Below, in pieces: positions 1-12,694 of a DNA stretch of 64,000 nucleotides. Source of the DNA: Sinonovacula constricta (taxonomy: Eukaryota > Mollusca > Bivalvia > Cardiida > Solecurtidae); NCBI GenBank assembly GCA_007844125.1, contig CM017569.1, forward strand, positions 3,835,976-3,899,975, given 5' to 3'. Position numbers and translations under genes: made by a program. How positions within the stretch are numbered: the stretch's first letter is position 1; every line of letters begins with the position of its first letter. The notes under the pieces were generated by a model that was given only the letters and a program-made list of their open reading frames with translations, had not been told where the DNA came from and searched no databases.

Positions 1-3000
1 GCAAGAAGAGACTCGAGAAAATATTTAAGATAGTTGGAATCTTTTCGGCAGCGATTAAATTGATATTAATTATAGAAAAAAAACAAGAAAACAGGAAAAA
101 TATTAATGGAAATAGCTATTTTTACACTTCAATGTAACCTTTGTTTGTAATTTCATGCTATGTTTTAGCTTTAGCAAGGCATAAAATCCGCAAGAGTTTC
201 CAAGAATTAATTTAACTGTGACATCAAAGTTTATGTTTATAGGGAAAGGGCATCATTTCTTGCAACAAACAGAGACACACCTTTCTTAATTGACTTTGTA
301 TTGTTGATGCAAAATGTATTATTCATAGTAAAAATAACGACTATGCTTTTTTCCAAAATATTTGCATAACGTTGCAGAAATGTAAGACACTTGACGCTAA
401 GCAAATAAAGGAATATAAGAAAAAGTCCAATAAACAATACCACGGATAACTACAACTGGACTCAGGAATACATGGTGCTTAAACCTGGTTTGTTGATTTC
501 ACCATCCTCAAACCAATATCCAATATATTTATATATATATATATGGTTTTATACTATATATTTTTTTTTATTAACGCATGTTCTGTGTAGGTTCTGAATA
601 TATTTGCTTTATGGATCAAAGGCACAATTTCTAGCGCAGTAAACTATTAATGCTTCAGACCATAAAGAATCACAGGAATGTAAAATTTAATCATTTAAAT
701 GCCTATCTGAAAAGACCGCTTTAAAATAAGCAAACGTTATTGTTTAACGTTTATGGTAAGATCAGACATTGCTGCCAAGAGTTTTGATTACAAAAGTCGT
801 AACTGCCAGGAAAATGACTTTTATGTTTAGTATATGCCATACATTTAATTAAAAACATCTGACGAATGCGCGTAAAGTTTTATGTTGAATACTTTTGAAT
901 GTGACGAATTCTTAGCCGCCTTCAAGCATTTTCCCCTTCGCTTTGGATTATATCTTTCGACGGATGCGTGATTCATAAAATTTCGTTTAAATACTGTCTC
1001 ACTCAGTCTACCTCATCACCTCTCCATACATCGAATTTCAGTTTTTGGTTCGCAAACTTGTTTAATATATTCTTACTAACACGTATGACATTTACGTTTC
1101 GGGACCACTTTAATTTTGTCACCTAACTACCATGAAGGAAAAAAGGGGTTGGCAACGGTCGCTCTGTTACGTAAAAGGAATGTCGTTTGTTATAAATACA
1201 CACATTCTGTCTAGTCTGATACGGATTGCATAGACTAATACAAACAACACATGCTAATACGAGATGTTTTATCTGTCTGTAGAATGAAAAGTGGAGGTTA
1301 AACAGAGTTGCACATAAGATACAAAAACAAAACTGTAAGTTATGTGTCATAACTTTATTCTGTAGCTTATAAGTTTTGTAGAGTCTAAATGAGTCACGTA
1401 AATAACTTTATGGACAAAATATACTTACATATCAACAAGTCAACAAAAACTTTGAAAAGTCCTGCAAGTATTGGAACATTTATTAAAAAATTTTAGGGCC
1501 AAGGCACATGTCAAAGTTATTTTCAAATGTAGCAGTTAGGAGATATTGACAAAAAGTCATACTAGGGTGCTTTAGCCAATTTTACAGAATCCACTAAATT
1601 TGTATTTGTATGTAAAGTGGATTCTTTAAATATATAATGGGACAAATGTTTTCATATATTTTATTTATATCAAATTAAATCATGAATATCAAGCTAAATG
1701 GAATTGACTATTTTTGTTTAAATAGCTAGTCAAATGAACGACCAGATAAAATCACCTCTACAACTTTCTTAAATATGTGGGGGAAACGCGAAAACGAGTC
1801 TTTAAAACGGGAAATGTCGTTTCTTTCTACATACCGGAATATTAATAACATAAATTACTTATTTCAAAGAAAAAAGTTTAAAGCGTTATTTACAAACCCT
1901 TGCCGATATTGAAAATAGTGTACTGTGGCACACCTTAACTTCTTTATTTTCTATTTTAAATTGTCGGAACATATATAAAACATCCACATGCAAGTTTCCA
2001 TTAGATTAGAGATGATTAATTTATATGTTTCCTTGCTGTTATGCAATAGCATCTGATTTGACCCATGAGGCTTGGACAAAAATGAACAAATATTGAAAAA
2101 TTAAACAAGACCCATCGATGCAATTTATTTTTATTGACCTAGAGCTCCTGTCATCTTGTTAATAATATTTGTATTACATTATTTATAAATCATTATGTTT
2201 TTGCTGGTTTCAGTCTTATTGTTGTTAAATTTTAAAATATGAACCTATTATGAGAAAATAAGCTGCAATGTTTGGTGAATGTAATGATATAATGTATTTA
2301 CAAAAGAAATTGAAAAATAGTTGTTGATATTTACTAAAATGTGTTTGATACGTCTATGTAGAAAAATGCACCAAAATGCTTATTGGAAAGTAAACAATAT
2401 GAAAGAATTTACTTAAAGGGTTAATTCGTTCTATGTGAAAACCACGAATTTGTTGTTGCTTTTAAATATTAAGATAAGAAGCTTTATGATAACTTCCTTG
2501 ATAAGTGTGATCTTGTCGCATTGTATCAATATATTGTTTCCAATATAAAAAAAAACGTTACTTTATATACATTAGCAACCATTTAAACATAAGTCCTATC
2601 TTCCAGACAAATTGGAAAAAGGCAAAAGGAAAATATGCATGGTTCTATATATTTATCACAATGTTAAAATGTGAACTTCCACTAGACAAGGTCAAATACA
2701 CAAAACCATCGACACAAGATATGACACGCAATGAGATCTACCAACAATTACCGCTTTATTACCTTTAGTAATATTTATGAAAATGAACAGTGATAATTAC
2801 AAACACTTCATCATAAATCATCCTAAAAACATTGCACTTAATTATTAACAAGAAATACATTTTTAAAAAGACGTGCGGCGCTGTCGCGGCTTTAATAACA
2901 ACAGTTTTTTTATCTTTGTGTTTTTTAAGAAAATTAACATCTGAAACGTCTGGAGAACTGAGACCAACAGATTATAGATATTTTACACCAATAATATTTT

Positions 3001-3120
3001 TACTGCTTAAATACCGTCAACTTGTTTTGGTAAAGGCTGATCTACATTTGTAAATCATAAAGGGCATGTTATACAAAATCCTCAAAATAAATGTTCCTTA
3101 ACAGCGCTGTTTTGTTTTCT
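1..3120. other. AT-rich intergenic DNA with one tail-repeat scrap
   Basis: No convincing gene is seen. Short open frames here have AT-driven composition and no recognisable domain. A short (TA)n tract lies at about 528-545. At 475-498 there is a scrap of about 22 bases matching the core of the dispersed PLE tail repeat (GGTGCTTAAACCTGGTTTGT), the only recognisable repeat in the stretch. Confidence 0.5.
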
Positions 3121-3128
3121 TTAAACGA

Positions 3129-3295
3129 TATATCTTGCTATAAGAATATATGACAAGTCCCAGGAGCATTGCAACAGAAACCAAACTTCGAAAAAAGCAG
3201 AAGACAAAGGTATTCACATTAAAGCCAAAGGTAAAATAACAAATCTGTGATGAGTCATTTAACAAATAGAGTAAACCCGACAAAAGCACTACAAC
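3129..3295 (-). repeat. B-type PLE tail-repeat fragment
   Basis: On the plus strand the stretch reads as a GCATTGCAAC block, then GACAAAGGTATTCACAT, then TGTGATGAGTCATTTAACAAA and AAACCCGACA. The same blocks in the same order occur at 56360-56500 and 57000-57130, and reversed at 22660-22810. It is a diverged, truncated member of the dispersed B-type family. Confidence 0.6.
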
Positions 3296-4125
3296 CTCAT
3301 ACTGTGGTTGATTATTAGAACATTTGGCGCGATAGTTAACTCGTTTCATTTGGAATTTCTTTGATGTTAGGCCTTTGTCATAATAACCTCGATCAATATG
3401 ATTTGTTCAAGTCAAGTATTATTATAACTTCATCAACTCGCTGCAAGCTCGCACATACGTCTTTTTTAAAGTCGTAGATTTACATAATAATGGACTTTTA
3501 CAGATCGTTTGTCTTAAAATGACATTATGTTATATATGGCACTAACGGCAGATAAATATTAAAGATCTTATCTGTTTTATCTACTGTGCTTCCCTGTGAA
3601 ACGGGATAAAAACTGTTCATGCTGCGGAAGGGAATAGGCGTGTAATTGGAGGCTCTGTTGTTGGTTTTAAGCTTTTAACATTTGTTAATTTATTGTTATT
3701 ATAGACAGGATCGGAAAGCGCAATCTGCTAAGAGTCGACTTCAGGGACTGGAGATTCTGGGCTTCGACATATCAATAAGAAATTAAGAAAGGATAACAAT
3801 TACCACAAATACTAAAATTTATACTGCTACTAGACAAAAGTAGTCCGAGTAGAGACCAATCAAAAAGTTTGTTTGAGTAGTATTTAAGAAACTGCGCATG
3901 GAATGCATACACATGTTCCGCATTCGTGTGTGTTCTAGGCTAATATTGTATTTTTTTATTTATTAACAAGGAAGCATAGTATGAGTAGAAAGTATCCTAG
4001 TTAATTCAAATATATTTCTAATTAAAGTTCTTCTCTGTGTTCAACGAACGACAGTATATGGATGCCGCCATGGTCATTTTAGTGGAATTTACAGGAAAAA
4101 GTAGTTCGGAGTAGGAACAATTAAT
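3296..4125. other. Intergenic, with a decayed A-type tail at about 3769-3840
   Basis: No gene is supported. Around 3769-3840 the order 'ATCAATAAGAAATTAAGAAA', a stretch like ATACTAAAATTTATACTGCT, then TAGACAAAAG resembles the terminal part of the A-type tail repeat, at much lower identity than the copy just downstream. Confidence 0.35.
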
Positions 4126-4325
4126 AGGGAATTAAGAAAAGGTACTATCAAAATTTCCACAGATATTTAAATTTTATCTACCAGTAGACAAAGGCAAACA
4201 AGGTAAATTTTAATGTGACAAAAAACACACGGAAAGAGACACAACACACATAAAGAAAAACATCAGTTACCGCCTTGGAACGGTCAATCGGCAAAAGGGC
4301 CGACTGGGGTGCTTAAACCTGGTTT
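4126..4325 (-). repeat. A-type PLE tail-repeat copy
   Basis: This copy contains the terminal AATAGG(G)AATTAAGAAAAGG, ATTTAAATTTTATCTACC, the GAGACACAACACACA segment, CAGTTACCGCCTTGGAACGG, and GGTGCTTAAACCTGG. It matches the 3' untranslated end of the PLE at 41855-42060 in order and orientation. It is a truncated 3'-end insertion without coding sequence. Confidence 0.75.
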
Positions 4326-5219
4326 TTATCTAACCGATGCATTTATTGCAATATGACATTTTGTAGATCTACCAACTGTTCGTATCCACTGAATAAATAA
4401 CTAGCCGATAGTGTTGACTTAAGTTTCAAGAGAAATATTATCGTGGTTTGACAGAGAAAATATTAAAATATATGATTTAGCTATTTCTTTAGCCCGGCAC
4501 TATGCGGAATGCTTACATATTTTAGCATATTACGCTCTATGCGGATTGCAAATAGATAGTGATGACCGGACGTTACCCTCCATTATTCCATTACTCTACG
4601 TTTATGTCTCCTCCTTCATAGTCACCTGAATATCCCTCAGCAGAGGCTAAAGACTGTGGACTCTTATCACACATCGGACGGTAAATCTAGGACAACAACC
4701 TCCAGTTGATGACGTTATCTCAAATGCAAGAAAGACAGTAGTACTAACAAAAGAAAATTAAGAAACTCTGTTCTAAACAATCAAGTTTGTTAAATATATA
4801 ATCTTTAAATTATTATTATTTATAACAAACAAATAGACGCTATAAATAAAGGTATGCACAAGTACTGTTAGAAGTAGCCATCGACGACAAAAAAGTCGAT
4901 ATCTTTATCAAAACAACCGAATGCGGCATGAAGGTCGATCGAACGCGGGAATTCCAAAACAGATATTTTTAACTCAGTACAGGCTAGATTTTGTCTAAAT
5001 AACAACAAAACAGGTCTTCTTTTAGAACTGATTTTGTCTTCGGAAGCCTTTATGTGCGATGATTTCTGCAGAAAGTTGGACAAATACAATCGACTTACAA
5101 TTTGCTGTCAGCACTTGGAGAGCATAGACACAAGAATCAGGGGCATAGCAGCACTAGAGCGCAGGACTATGTTACTTAAACCTACAGGCATACAGGAGAC
5201 ACCTCTGGTGGTTTGCAAG
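4326..5219. other. Intergenic, nothing recognised
   Basis: Short overlapping open frames exist on both strands around 4868-5230, but none has a domain, a signal peptide or a splice context. No repeat family from elsewhere in the window is recognised here. Confidence 0.4.
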
Positions 5220-5395
5220 CTAGTTGGTTAAAGAAAGGTTTGTTATCTAGTCGGTTAAAGAAAGGTTTGTAAGCTAGTTGGTTAAAGAAAATATTGTAAG
5301 CTCTTTGGTTTAAGAGGGGTTTGTAAGCTATTTGGTTAAAGAAAGGATTGTAAGCTAGTTGGTTAAAAAAAGGTTTGTAAGCAAGTTGGTTCAAA
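5220..5395. repeat. 27-bp minisatellite, about 6.5 units
   Basis: Tandem units of the form GCTAGTTGGTTAAAGAAAGG plus TTTGTAA repeat every 27 bases with a few substitutions per unit. Because 27 is a multiple of three, the minus strand stays open and reads as a nine-residue repeat (NQLAYKPFF-like). That open frame follows from the repeat period and is not by itself evidence for a protein. Confidence 0.85.
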
Positions 5396-5639
5396 GATTG
5401 ATATCCTGATTATCATACCTAATTTAAATGTTGGGTTATTTTTTACCATCAGGTTATTTTGTATTGGTTTGGTTGTTTGGCACAAGGAACCTCGTAATTG
5501 CATGTGCCCGGTCCAGTCTGATTGTCCAATACGTAAATTTATTTTAGTTTTTGATCTCAGTAAGGTTAAAAATGTTGCAACACTATTATATTTCCAACCT
5601 ACATACACGATTTGACGGGCAGCATTTCACATATAATAT

Positions 5640-5965
5640 AGTGGTCGGAGGTATCAATAGGTAAATAAGAAAAGGTCATTCAAAATTTCCACAAATATTT
5701 AAATTTTATCTACATGTAGACAAAGGCAAACAAGGTAAATGTAAATGTGACAAAAACACAGAGACGAGACATAAAACACAAAAAGAAAAACCATCAGTTA
5801 CCGCCTCGGAAAGCTCAGTCGACAAAACGGTCGACTGGGGTGCTTGAACCTGGTTTGTCGAGCGCTCCAACCTCGCACTTTCCCAAGGTTTTTCTATCAA
5901 ACAAGAAGTGTAAGTAAAATATCCCGTCAAAGTGTAACAACTTACAGTAATAACCTGCATCGGGA
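5640..5965 (-). repeat. A-type PLE tail-repeat copy, long
   Basis: The copy begins at AATAGGTAAATAAGAAAAGG and continues through the ACAGAGACGAGACATAA block, the CAGTTACCGCCTCGG core, GGTGCTTGAACCTGGTTTGT, and on to TGCATCGGGAGTTAAAACAG. It matches 41855-42180 at high identity over its whole length. It lacks coding sequence, as expected for a 5'-truncated PLE insertion. Confidence 0.8.
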
Positions 5966-8465
5966 GTTAAAACAGATGTCCAAGGTTTCTAAATAATGTG
6001 CTCCTTCATTTATTCAAAGCAATGATATTCAATATTAACTTATTAAGTCGGTTTTATTAATTCGGTCATAGTCATAAAAAAGAAAACATCACAGTAAAAT
6101 AAAGAGAAATGTATACATCTTACTGCTGTTGCGCCAGTCTATTTAGTTGTTGTGTGTGTATTTGTTGTGTGTATTGACTTTTTACTGGGAAGAATCTTTT
6201 AGATCAGCCAGTCATATCACTTCATTTTATTTCTGTTTTGTTTGGCCTAGTGTCACCGTATTGCTTTTTAATCCTGAAACGTATTATATCTGTAAATTAA
6301 ATTTTGACAAGCGAAGCCAAAACACAACACATACAAAATAGTTCATCGTACTTTTAGTTTTAAATTTGTGTGTTTACAATGGTCCCTGGTTTTAAAGATA
6401 TTAAAGGTATGGTAGTCAAGAGGTAATGTAATGGTTCGTGCTGAAAAAAGGTGATTTTTTGTTATTTTGTGTATAAAAGATCAAAGCTTGCGAAAATACA
6501 ACTCATGCCAGATGAAAAGTTAAAACCTGTTTCGACATTTTCAAGTGTTAAATACAAAATGTTTTTCTTGTTTTGGCAATATTCCTAATACAGGAATTGT
6601 TCACATAATAATTGAACTGTCCAGAGGTTTTTTTTTAATAAAATAGATGGGCAAACACCTCTCTTGCACTTCGGAAAAAGAGATGTCTGTTAACAAGAAC
6701 AATGTTTAGGTGATATAGGCTACAAGGCGTTTGCCCAAGTCTAACTATGTACGCAGTCGGTAGTTTCTCAAATTTTGTCGTCCTTTTCGATCAAAAGTAT
6801 TTAGGTGTGTTCAAAGCCGAGCAGAGAAAAGTCTCCTACTTGTAACCTCCATCTCGCATGAATTCGATGCCCGGTCGGCGAAAGTTTATATGGGCATGAG
6901 CTAAAGGATAATATTTGGGAAGCCTTTGCTTCTTTTCAGACTTAAAGTTACCTGGCACTCCTAAATGGACTGTGTAGAAGTTGGACATTGTTTGCATTTT
7001 GTCCAATATTGTTTCCTAATAAAAAATAACTTTACGTTTGACATTTGTTAAGTTAGAATCTATGTATTTTTTATAAAATGAAAGAAAGCAGATGTTGTAT
7101 TTGATGACGTTTTAAATGCCTTTAAACATTCATAAGAATTCCTCACCTAAATACTATACAGCATCACCACTATTTTAGATACGCTTTACATCATGGCATA
7201 TGCGAAAGGAGTATCAACTACCAGAATTAGTTTTTAAAGTATACTTACAAAAACAATACTATTGGTAAGGGGGGTGGGTGGTATTTCGAACCGATTTTAT
7301 AATTGTTTTAATAAATAACATTTCAATGCATTTCCATTACAAGACTGAATAAAATAGTTACTTGCCATGTAGTATGCCCGTTCAAATCAGCAATATAAAG
7401 ACTTTCTAGATAAATGAACAAATGATAAATTGGTAAATGGAATTTGAAATATAATATTATTCTTGACTATCATACCACGGTTCTATCCAAATAAAGATTA
7501 AACTCGAAGCTGTGTTTGATCAGAAACCGTCCTTCCGCATAATTGTGTTTGATGATACAGTCTGATTCACATGTGCTGAAAATAACATGCAAATAATCAG
7601 ACGGTGTGGATAGGTTTTCACATGCACTGGGCTTGCCAAGCTCTACTAAAATCGATCTTGGTACTTAATTCACGCTTTTAAGAAGAACCTGTTTAAGCCT
7701 ACAAATTCATTGTATGTTGTTTTTTAACAAACAATCCTCCTTTGTCTGCATAAACGCAAGAATCATATTTATTGAGGTGAAACCCTGTCTTAATGCGATA
7801 TTAATGACAATTAATGTATTTTCTATTTTGAAAGCATGGAAAGTCATTTTCCATTTGGAGTAAGGCGTCTATATTTGTCTTCTGGTCATGTAGTTAACAA
7901 TAAAATTGTGAATTTTATTTAAATGGTTAAAGTTTTACACTTTAGTTTAACCTGTCATAGTGTGAAGTCTGTCAGGTACATTTGTGAAGTAGAAAAGCAT
8001 GTGCTTTTTCATTCGTTCATAATGTATTGATGCTTTTTCCTCATAGCTATTGGTGCATTTCAATAAACTTAATATGTCATTAGGCGTTTTCAAGACTAAA
8101 AGGTCATTTTCTTCCTCTCTTCCAAAGCTTAAAGATTAAGGCAATTTACTAGTAAACAAAACAATCAACATGCACGGTTTCCATAATTAAACTTACCATT
8201 GTTTGCTTATACTTTGTTTGAACCATGCTATGTTTATGTTTTATTTGTTAAAATTAATATTTCAAGCGTCTAATAAAGGTACACATACAGCCTTGTTTAT
8301 AATTCTTATTTAGTACTAAAATTTAACTTGTTTTGCAATTTCTAATTTCTGAACGCCGCAGTACTGCCTATACAATAAACCAAAGGCAGGTTATTAGACT
8401 ACCTCACCAGACATGTGCACTTCAGATTTATTAACCAAACAAAGATCGATCATCGCTGTCGCTTA
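5966..8465. other. AT-rich intergenic DNA, nothing recognised
   Basis: No domain-bearing open frame, RNA gene or known repeat is seen in this 2.5-kb stretch. There is a short G-rich patch at about 7268-7282. The short open frame near 6147-6341 has no recognisable feature. Confidence 0.4.
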
Positions 8466-9194
8466 ACGTAAGTCAAGTCAAGTCAAGTCATTTTATTTCA
8501 AACCAGAAGGCCAAAGCCCATGTGGCCACAATACATAGTACATGTGTGATCAGGTGAACATATATAATTATGATAAATAATCAATGTATAAACATAACAG
8601 TGCGTTTGAAGTAGTATAAACATGGATCATTATAATTATAATTATGCATTAAATTCAATATACATGTACATTATATAATGAACTATATACACTAAATAAA
8701 GCTATCAAGAAACATAATTAAGCTAACTAGGTAACTATGTCACTTTCAAACCAGCTTTACTAGTATTGATTATTGAAAGCGTGCATTTACTCATACAGAC
8801 TGAAGATAATTTAATTCCACCATGACACCTACACGAAAACGAAATTGTAGGAACCAATAAGGAAAAGTTAAAATGTCTTAACAAATAAAGTGCACATTAA
8901 AATCCTATGACATATTTTCAAATACACTAAATCAATAAAGAATTAGGGGACATAGAATCCATGTGCGTGTTAGCTAATATTGAGTGCATAAATTTTGTTT
9001 GCACGTAATTAAGACTAGCTGATACGTAAAGCTGGCTTGATGTCTATCTAATGTAAATTAATACACCTAAATAATACATGCATAGCTATACACAATGATG
9101 ATATGTATACTAATTCCGCTAACTATATACAAATTACATAAAGTCATAGCGTTTAATACAAATGTTAAGTAGTACAGTGTTTACTAACGTGTAA
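8466..9194 (-). other. LINE 3' untranslated region with TTGAC-type tail
   Basis: AT-rich, without open frames. On the minus strand the last part reads GTGGCCACATGGGC, then a short stretch to AAATAAAATGACTTGACTTG. The pentamer-repeat tail (four units, 8470-8490) is what target-primed LINEs leave at the 3' end instead of, or besides, poly(A). Confidence 0.7.
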
Positions 9195-9790
9195 TTAGAC
9201 GTTTTCTACATAAGTGTGATGAGATCTTATAACAAAAGCTTTGTGAACAAACACACATAATTTCTTTATAGCATTTTCACTTTCATTAGTAATTAACTCT
9301 ACAAATTTTTGCATGTTAGGTCTACGTCTATAATAGACTGGTATATAAACATTACGTAAATCAGTATACAAAGAGCATTCTAAAACAAAATGGTATTCAT
9401 CTTCTATAACGTTGCATGTTAAACATTTTCTTTCGTTAACAGGAATTGAATTAGGTTTTGTCCATCTACCGGTCTCTATGCATAATCTATGTGCTGATAA
9501 TCTCAAACGTGACATACTAACACGAAATTTGGTAATTTTACATGCATTTAAATAACTTTGAAATTTAAAACTTGCAATATGTTTATACAAATTAGCTCTA
9601 CTAGAATCCTGGAGTCGTCCATTCCAGTTTTGCATAAAATGATCATTTAATCTTAGTTTAACATTGTTTAAAAATACCTTCTCATGCCCTACATCTTGGA
9701 ATAACCAAACATCGTAAAACCCTAGTGTACACAACAGATCTTTTAACAAAGAGCACCAATTCTTTGTAGTAATATTTCTTTCATAATCAT
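9195..9790 (-). pseudogene. LINE ORF2 C-terminal segment, shifted out of frame
   Basis: This is the C-terminal part of the ORF2 protein, separated from the main frame by a one-base deletion in the T5 run at 9790-9794. With the shift allowed for, the text continues smoothly from ...YLLLK into NDYERNIT...NWCSLLKDLL. It has the usual LINE C-terminal signature: R..L..HRLCIETGRW, then a C..C...EDEYHFVLEC zinc-binding-like patch. As sequenced, ORF2 ends early at 9743 and loses this region. A sequencing error in the homopolymer would explain the same pattern, so whether the copy is truly broken is open. Confidence 0.8.
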
Positions 9791-12694
9791 TTTTAATAAC
9801 AAATATACTTTTTTAATAAATTTATTGTCATTAGTTCGTAACAACTTTAGCCAATATTTAATAATATTATAATATCTACATGTTTGATAATCCGTCCTAC
9901 CTACTTCTCCATATATGAAATCATTTTGTGTATTTCTTTTAACCCCTAACAATCGTTTAAGAAATTGTAGATGAACTCTTTCTACAGAGGAACCTTTAAC
10001 AAAACCCCATACCTCACTACCATAATTAAGGATTGGTGATATGAGTTTATCAAATAGGTCTATTTTATGACTGATTGGTACTGTAAATTTGTATAAGTAT
10101 TTATTCATTCTAAAAATAGCTTTCAAAGCTTGACCTGACAAAGTATTTTGTGTATCAGAAAAAGAACCACCTGGTGTAAACACAATTCCTAGATAGTTAA
10201 ACTTAGTAACAATTTCAAGCTGTATATCATCATAAAAGTAGGTACGGTTTTCAGGTAACCTTCCACCTTTTCTAAACACCATAACTTTTGTTTTACCAGT
10301 GTTTACAATTAATTTCCAACGTTTACAATAATCTGATAATGTATCTAAGCTATTTTGTAATTCTGTGTCACTATTGGCAAATAACACCATGTCGTCTGCG
10401 TATAAGATAAGAAATATCTTAAAAGAATATATGTCAATTCCATTAAGACCCTTTTCATAAAACACAGATTCGATATCATTTAAAAACATCGAAAACAAAA
10501 AGGGGGATAAACATTCACCTTGTCTTACACCAAGCATACAATCAAACGTATCACTTAACTTGCTATAATGTTTAACCCTAGATTTAACTGAACTATACAT
10601 AGACTTTATTATATTTAGAATATTTCCTCTTACACCAAACTTTACGAGCTTAAGCCATAAATTATCTCTTACAATATAATCGAAAGCCTTAGTAAAATCT
10701 ATAAATGCACAGTATAAGTGTTGGCCTTTATTTAATACATGAGTTAGAAGACCATGTAATACAAAAACGTTATCAACAGTACTCATTTTTGCTCTAAAAC
10801 CAGCTTGAGCCTCAATATAAACATTATAAAATTCCGCCCAATCAGACAATCTATTATTTAGTATACGCGTAAACAATTTGCCCATTGTACTTAGTAATGT
10901 AATCCCACGATAATTGTTTACATCATTAATACTGCCTTTTTTATGTAGTGGAATCACAAAGCCTTCTGACCAGGCTGGTGGAAAATAACCAGATGCAAAT
11001 ATTTTGTTTAACAGAGAATACAAATAAGGCAACAATACATTTTTGCCATGTATAAAAAATTCATTTAACAACATATCGGGGCCAGCACTTTTACCCGTAT
11101 TCAGCTCTTTTATTGCTTTTAAAATACATTCATTAGAAATGGGAACATTTAACTCATCAAACATAACATCAAATTCGTTCCTCTCAATCCGTTCTACAAA
11201 ATGAATAACATCTTCATTTGGTATAAAAAATGAATCATCTGGGTTATTTACACTTCTAAAATATTTCTCATATACACTTAAAGATATATTAGATTTTTTA
11301 ACACCCGCACATTCCTTAAGTAATTTCCAATATAGTTTAGCATTTTTAAATCTAGCATCAATAAGCTTACTCGTTTTGAGTTTATCATATTCGTATTTAC
11401 ATTTCCTAATACATGCCTTATAATCAGATCTGGCTTTACACATATACATTCTATTATTTTCATTTTTATCTTGTCTATACATGTTAAGGTGTTTGTAAAA
11501 AGTTTGCCTTTTTTCATGACATTCTGTAGTAAACCATTTATTTTCTATATTTGTACAACGTGGTTGCCTGTCAGAGTCTGTAGTGACTTGTTTACAGATT
11601 GGAGAAACAACATCATCTATAATGTCACTAAATTGAGAGATACATGTATCAATATCCTGACCGTTCACACAACTTTCAATACAATATTGCAAATTATTTA
11701 ACTTATCTTTTACAATGTCACTAGCTAAACCAGTCTGATAACTGTGTATATAATCATTATTCCAAACATATCTAACATTTAAAGTTTGATCAAAATCATC
11801 AGTATTCGTATCCGTACATGTAACATCTTTTGTGAAACAAAACGCAAAATCAACAACACAATGATCCGACAATAAATGTGGCTCGTGAACTTCAAAATGA
11901 TTGACAAAGGGAAATAAATTCTGTGTAGCAATAACGTAATCTACAACACTTGAGCCAGTTCTACCCACATAAGTAAATTTTCCGTTTAAATCCTTATCTA
12001 ATCGTCCATTCATAATACGCAACCCTGTTTGCCTGCACAAATCAAGCAATAATAAACCGTTGTTATTTAATCTACCGTGATCTTGCGAACACCTTAATAA
12101 AGGAACGTCAGAAATATAATCATCAGGTAAAAAATCAGTGTGCGATAAGTTTTCCTGTGTAACAAAATCGGGGAGATCCGATGTGTGCGAGTTTAAATCG
12201 CCGCATACAATTAAATGTGCGTTGCCATCACATTTAGAGTCAATATCAGTAATATAATTTAACAGTCTATCATACGTGTGCGTTTCAATCATTCCTTGTC
12301 GACTACTACCCTCAGGAACAATATAGCATAAACATAAGTACAAGTCATGCTGAATAAAGAACTTTGATGCCTCTATTTTAACACAAATAATATCGTCGTT
12401 GCATTTAAAAACCAATGTATTTTCACTAACGTAATCATTACGAATGTAAACGACAATGCCTCCGGACAAACGCTTACTAGTTAGTAGGTTTTCAGTTCTA
12501 TTTAAATAAAATGGTTCAAAGTTATCAATGACTAAATTTGTATACTCATTTGCCCATGTTTCGGTCAGCAAAATAATGTCATGCGATTCAAATATGTTAA
12601 TAAGATCAACTGATTGAAGTTTATTTACACGACGAGTAACGAGTCCCTGAACATTTAGAAGGGCGCATTTTAACGTGGCCTTCTGTGCGGAGTC
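9743..12694 (-). CDS. LINE ORF2: APE endonuclease and reverse transcriptase
   Basis: This ORF encodes the enzyme that nicks target DNA and copies the element RNA onto it. The endonuclease comes first. Its catalytic motifs are complete: LLTETW (12550-12571), CGDLNSHTSD (near 12190), SSVVDYVIA (near 11940) and LLSDHCVVDF (near 11860). The reverse transcriptase follows, with AFIDFTKAFD (about 10690-10710), GVRQGECLSPFLFSMFLNDI (about 10480-10540) and YADD at 10390-10401. The frame opens directly after the TAG at 12695-12697. No ATG occurs between that TAG and the catalytic ETW, so the N-terminus needs readthrough, reinitiation or a non-AUG start. The frame stops at 9743 after a one-base indel at about 9790; the C-terminal region lies in the next frame. 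Family membership is certain, intactness is not. Confidence 0.9.
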   Translation of the reverse strand, partial: DSAQKATLKCALLNVQGLVTRRVNKLQSVDLINIFESHDIILLTETWANEYTNLVIDNFEPFYLNRTENLLTSKRLSGGIVVYIRNDYVSENTLVFKCNDDIICVKIEASKFFIQHDLYLCLCYIVPEGSSRQGMIETHTYDRLLNYITDIDSKCDGNAHLIVCGDLNSHTSDLPDFVTQENLSHTDFLPDDYISDVPLLRCSQDHGRLNNNGLLLLDLCRQTGLRIMNGRLDKDLNGKFTYVGRTGSSVVDYVIATQNLFPFVNHFEVHEPHLLSDHCVVDFAFCFTKDVTCTDTNTDDFDQTLNVRYVWNNDYIHSYQTGLASDIVKDKLNNLQYCIESCVNGQDIDTCISQFSDIIDDVVSPICKQVTTDSDRQPRCTNIENKWFTTECHEKRQTFYKHLNMYRQDKNENNRMYMCKARSDYKACIRKCKYEYDKLKTSKLIDARFKNAKLYWKLLKECAGVKKSNISLSVYEKYFRSVNNPDDSFFIPNEDVIHFVERIERNEFDVMFDELNVPISNECILKAIKELNTGKSAGPDMLLNEFFIHGKNVLLPYLYSLLNKIFASGYFPPAWSEGFVIPLHKKGSINDVNNYRGITLLSTMGKLFTRILNNRLSDWAEFYNVYIEAQAGFRAKMSTVDNVFVLHGLLTHVLNKGQHLYCAFIDFTKAFDYIVRDNLWLKLVKFGVRGNILNIIKSMYSSVKSRVKHYSKLSDTFDCMLGVRQGECLSPFLFSMFLNDIESVFYEKGLNGIDIYSFKIFLILYADDMVLFANSDTELQNSLDTLSDYCKRWKLIVNTGKTKVMVFRKGGRLPENRTYFYDDIQLEIVTKFNYLGIVFTPGGSFSDTQNTLSGQALKAIFRMNKYLYKFTVPISHKIDLFDKLISPILNYGSEVWGFVKGSSVERVHLQFLKRLLGVKRNTQNDFIYGEVGRTDYQTCRYYNIIKYWLKLLRTNDNKFIKKVYLLLKMIMKEILLQRIGALC

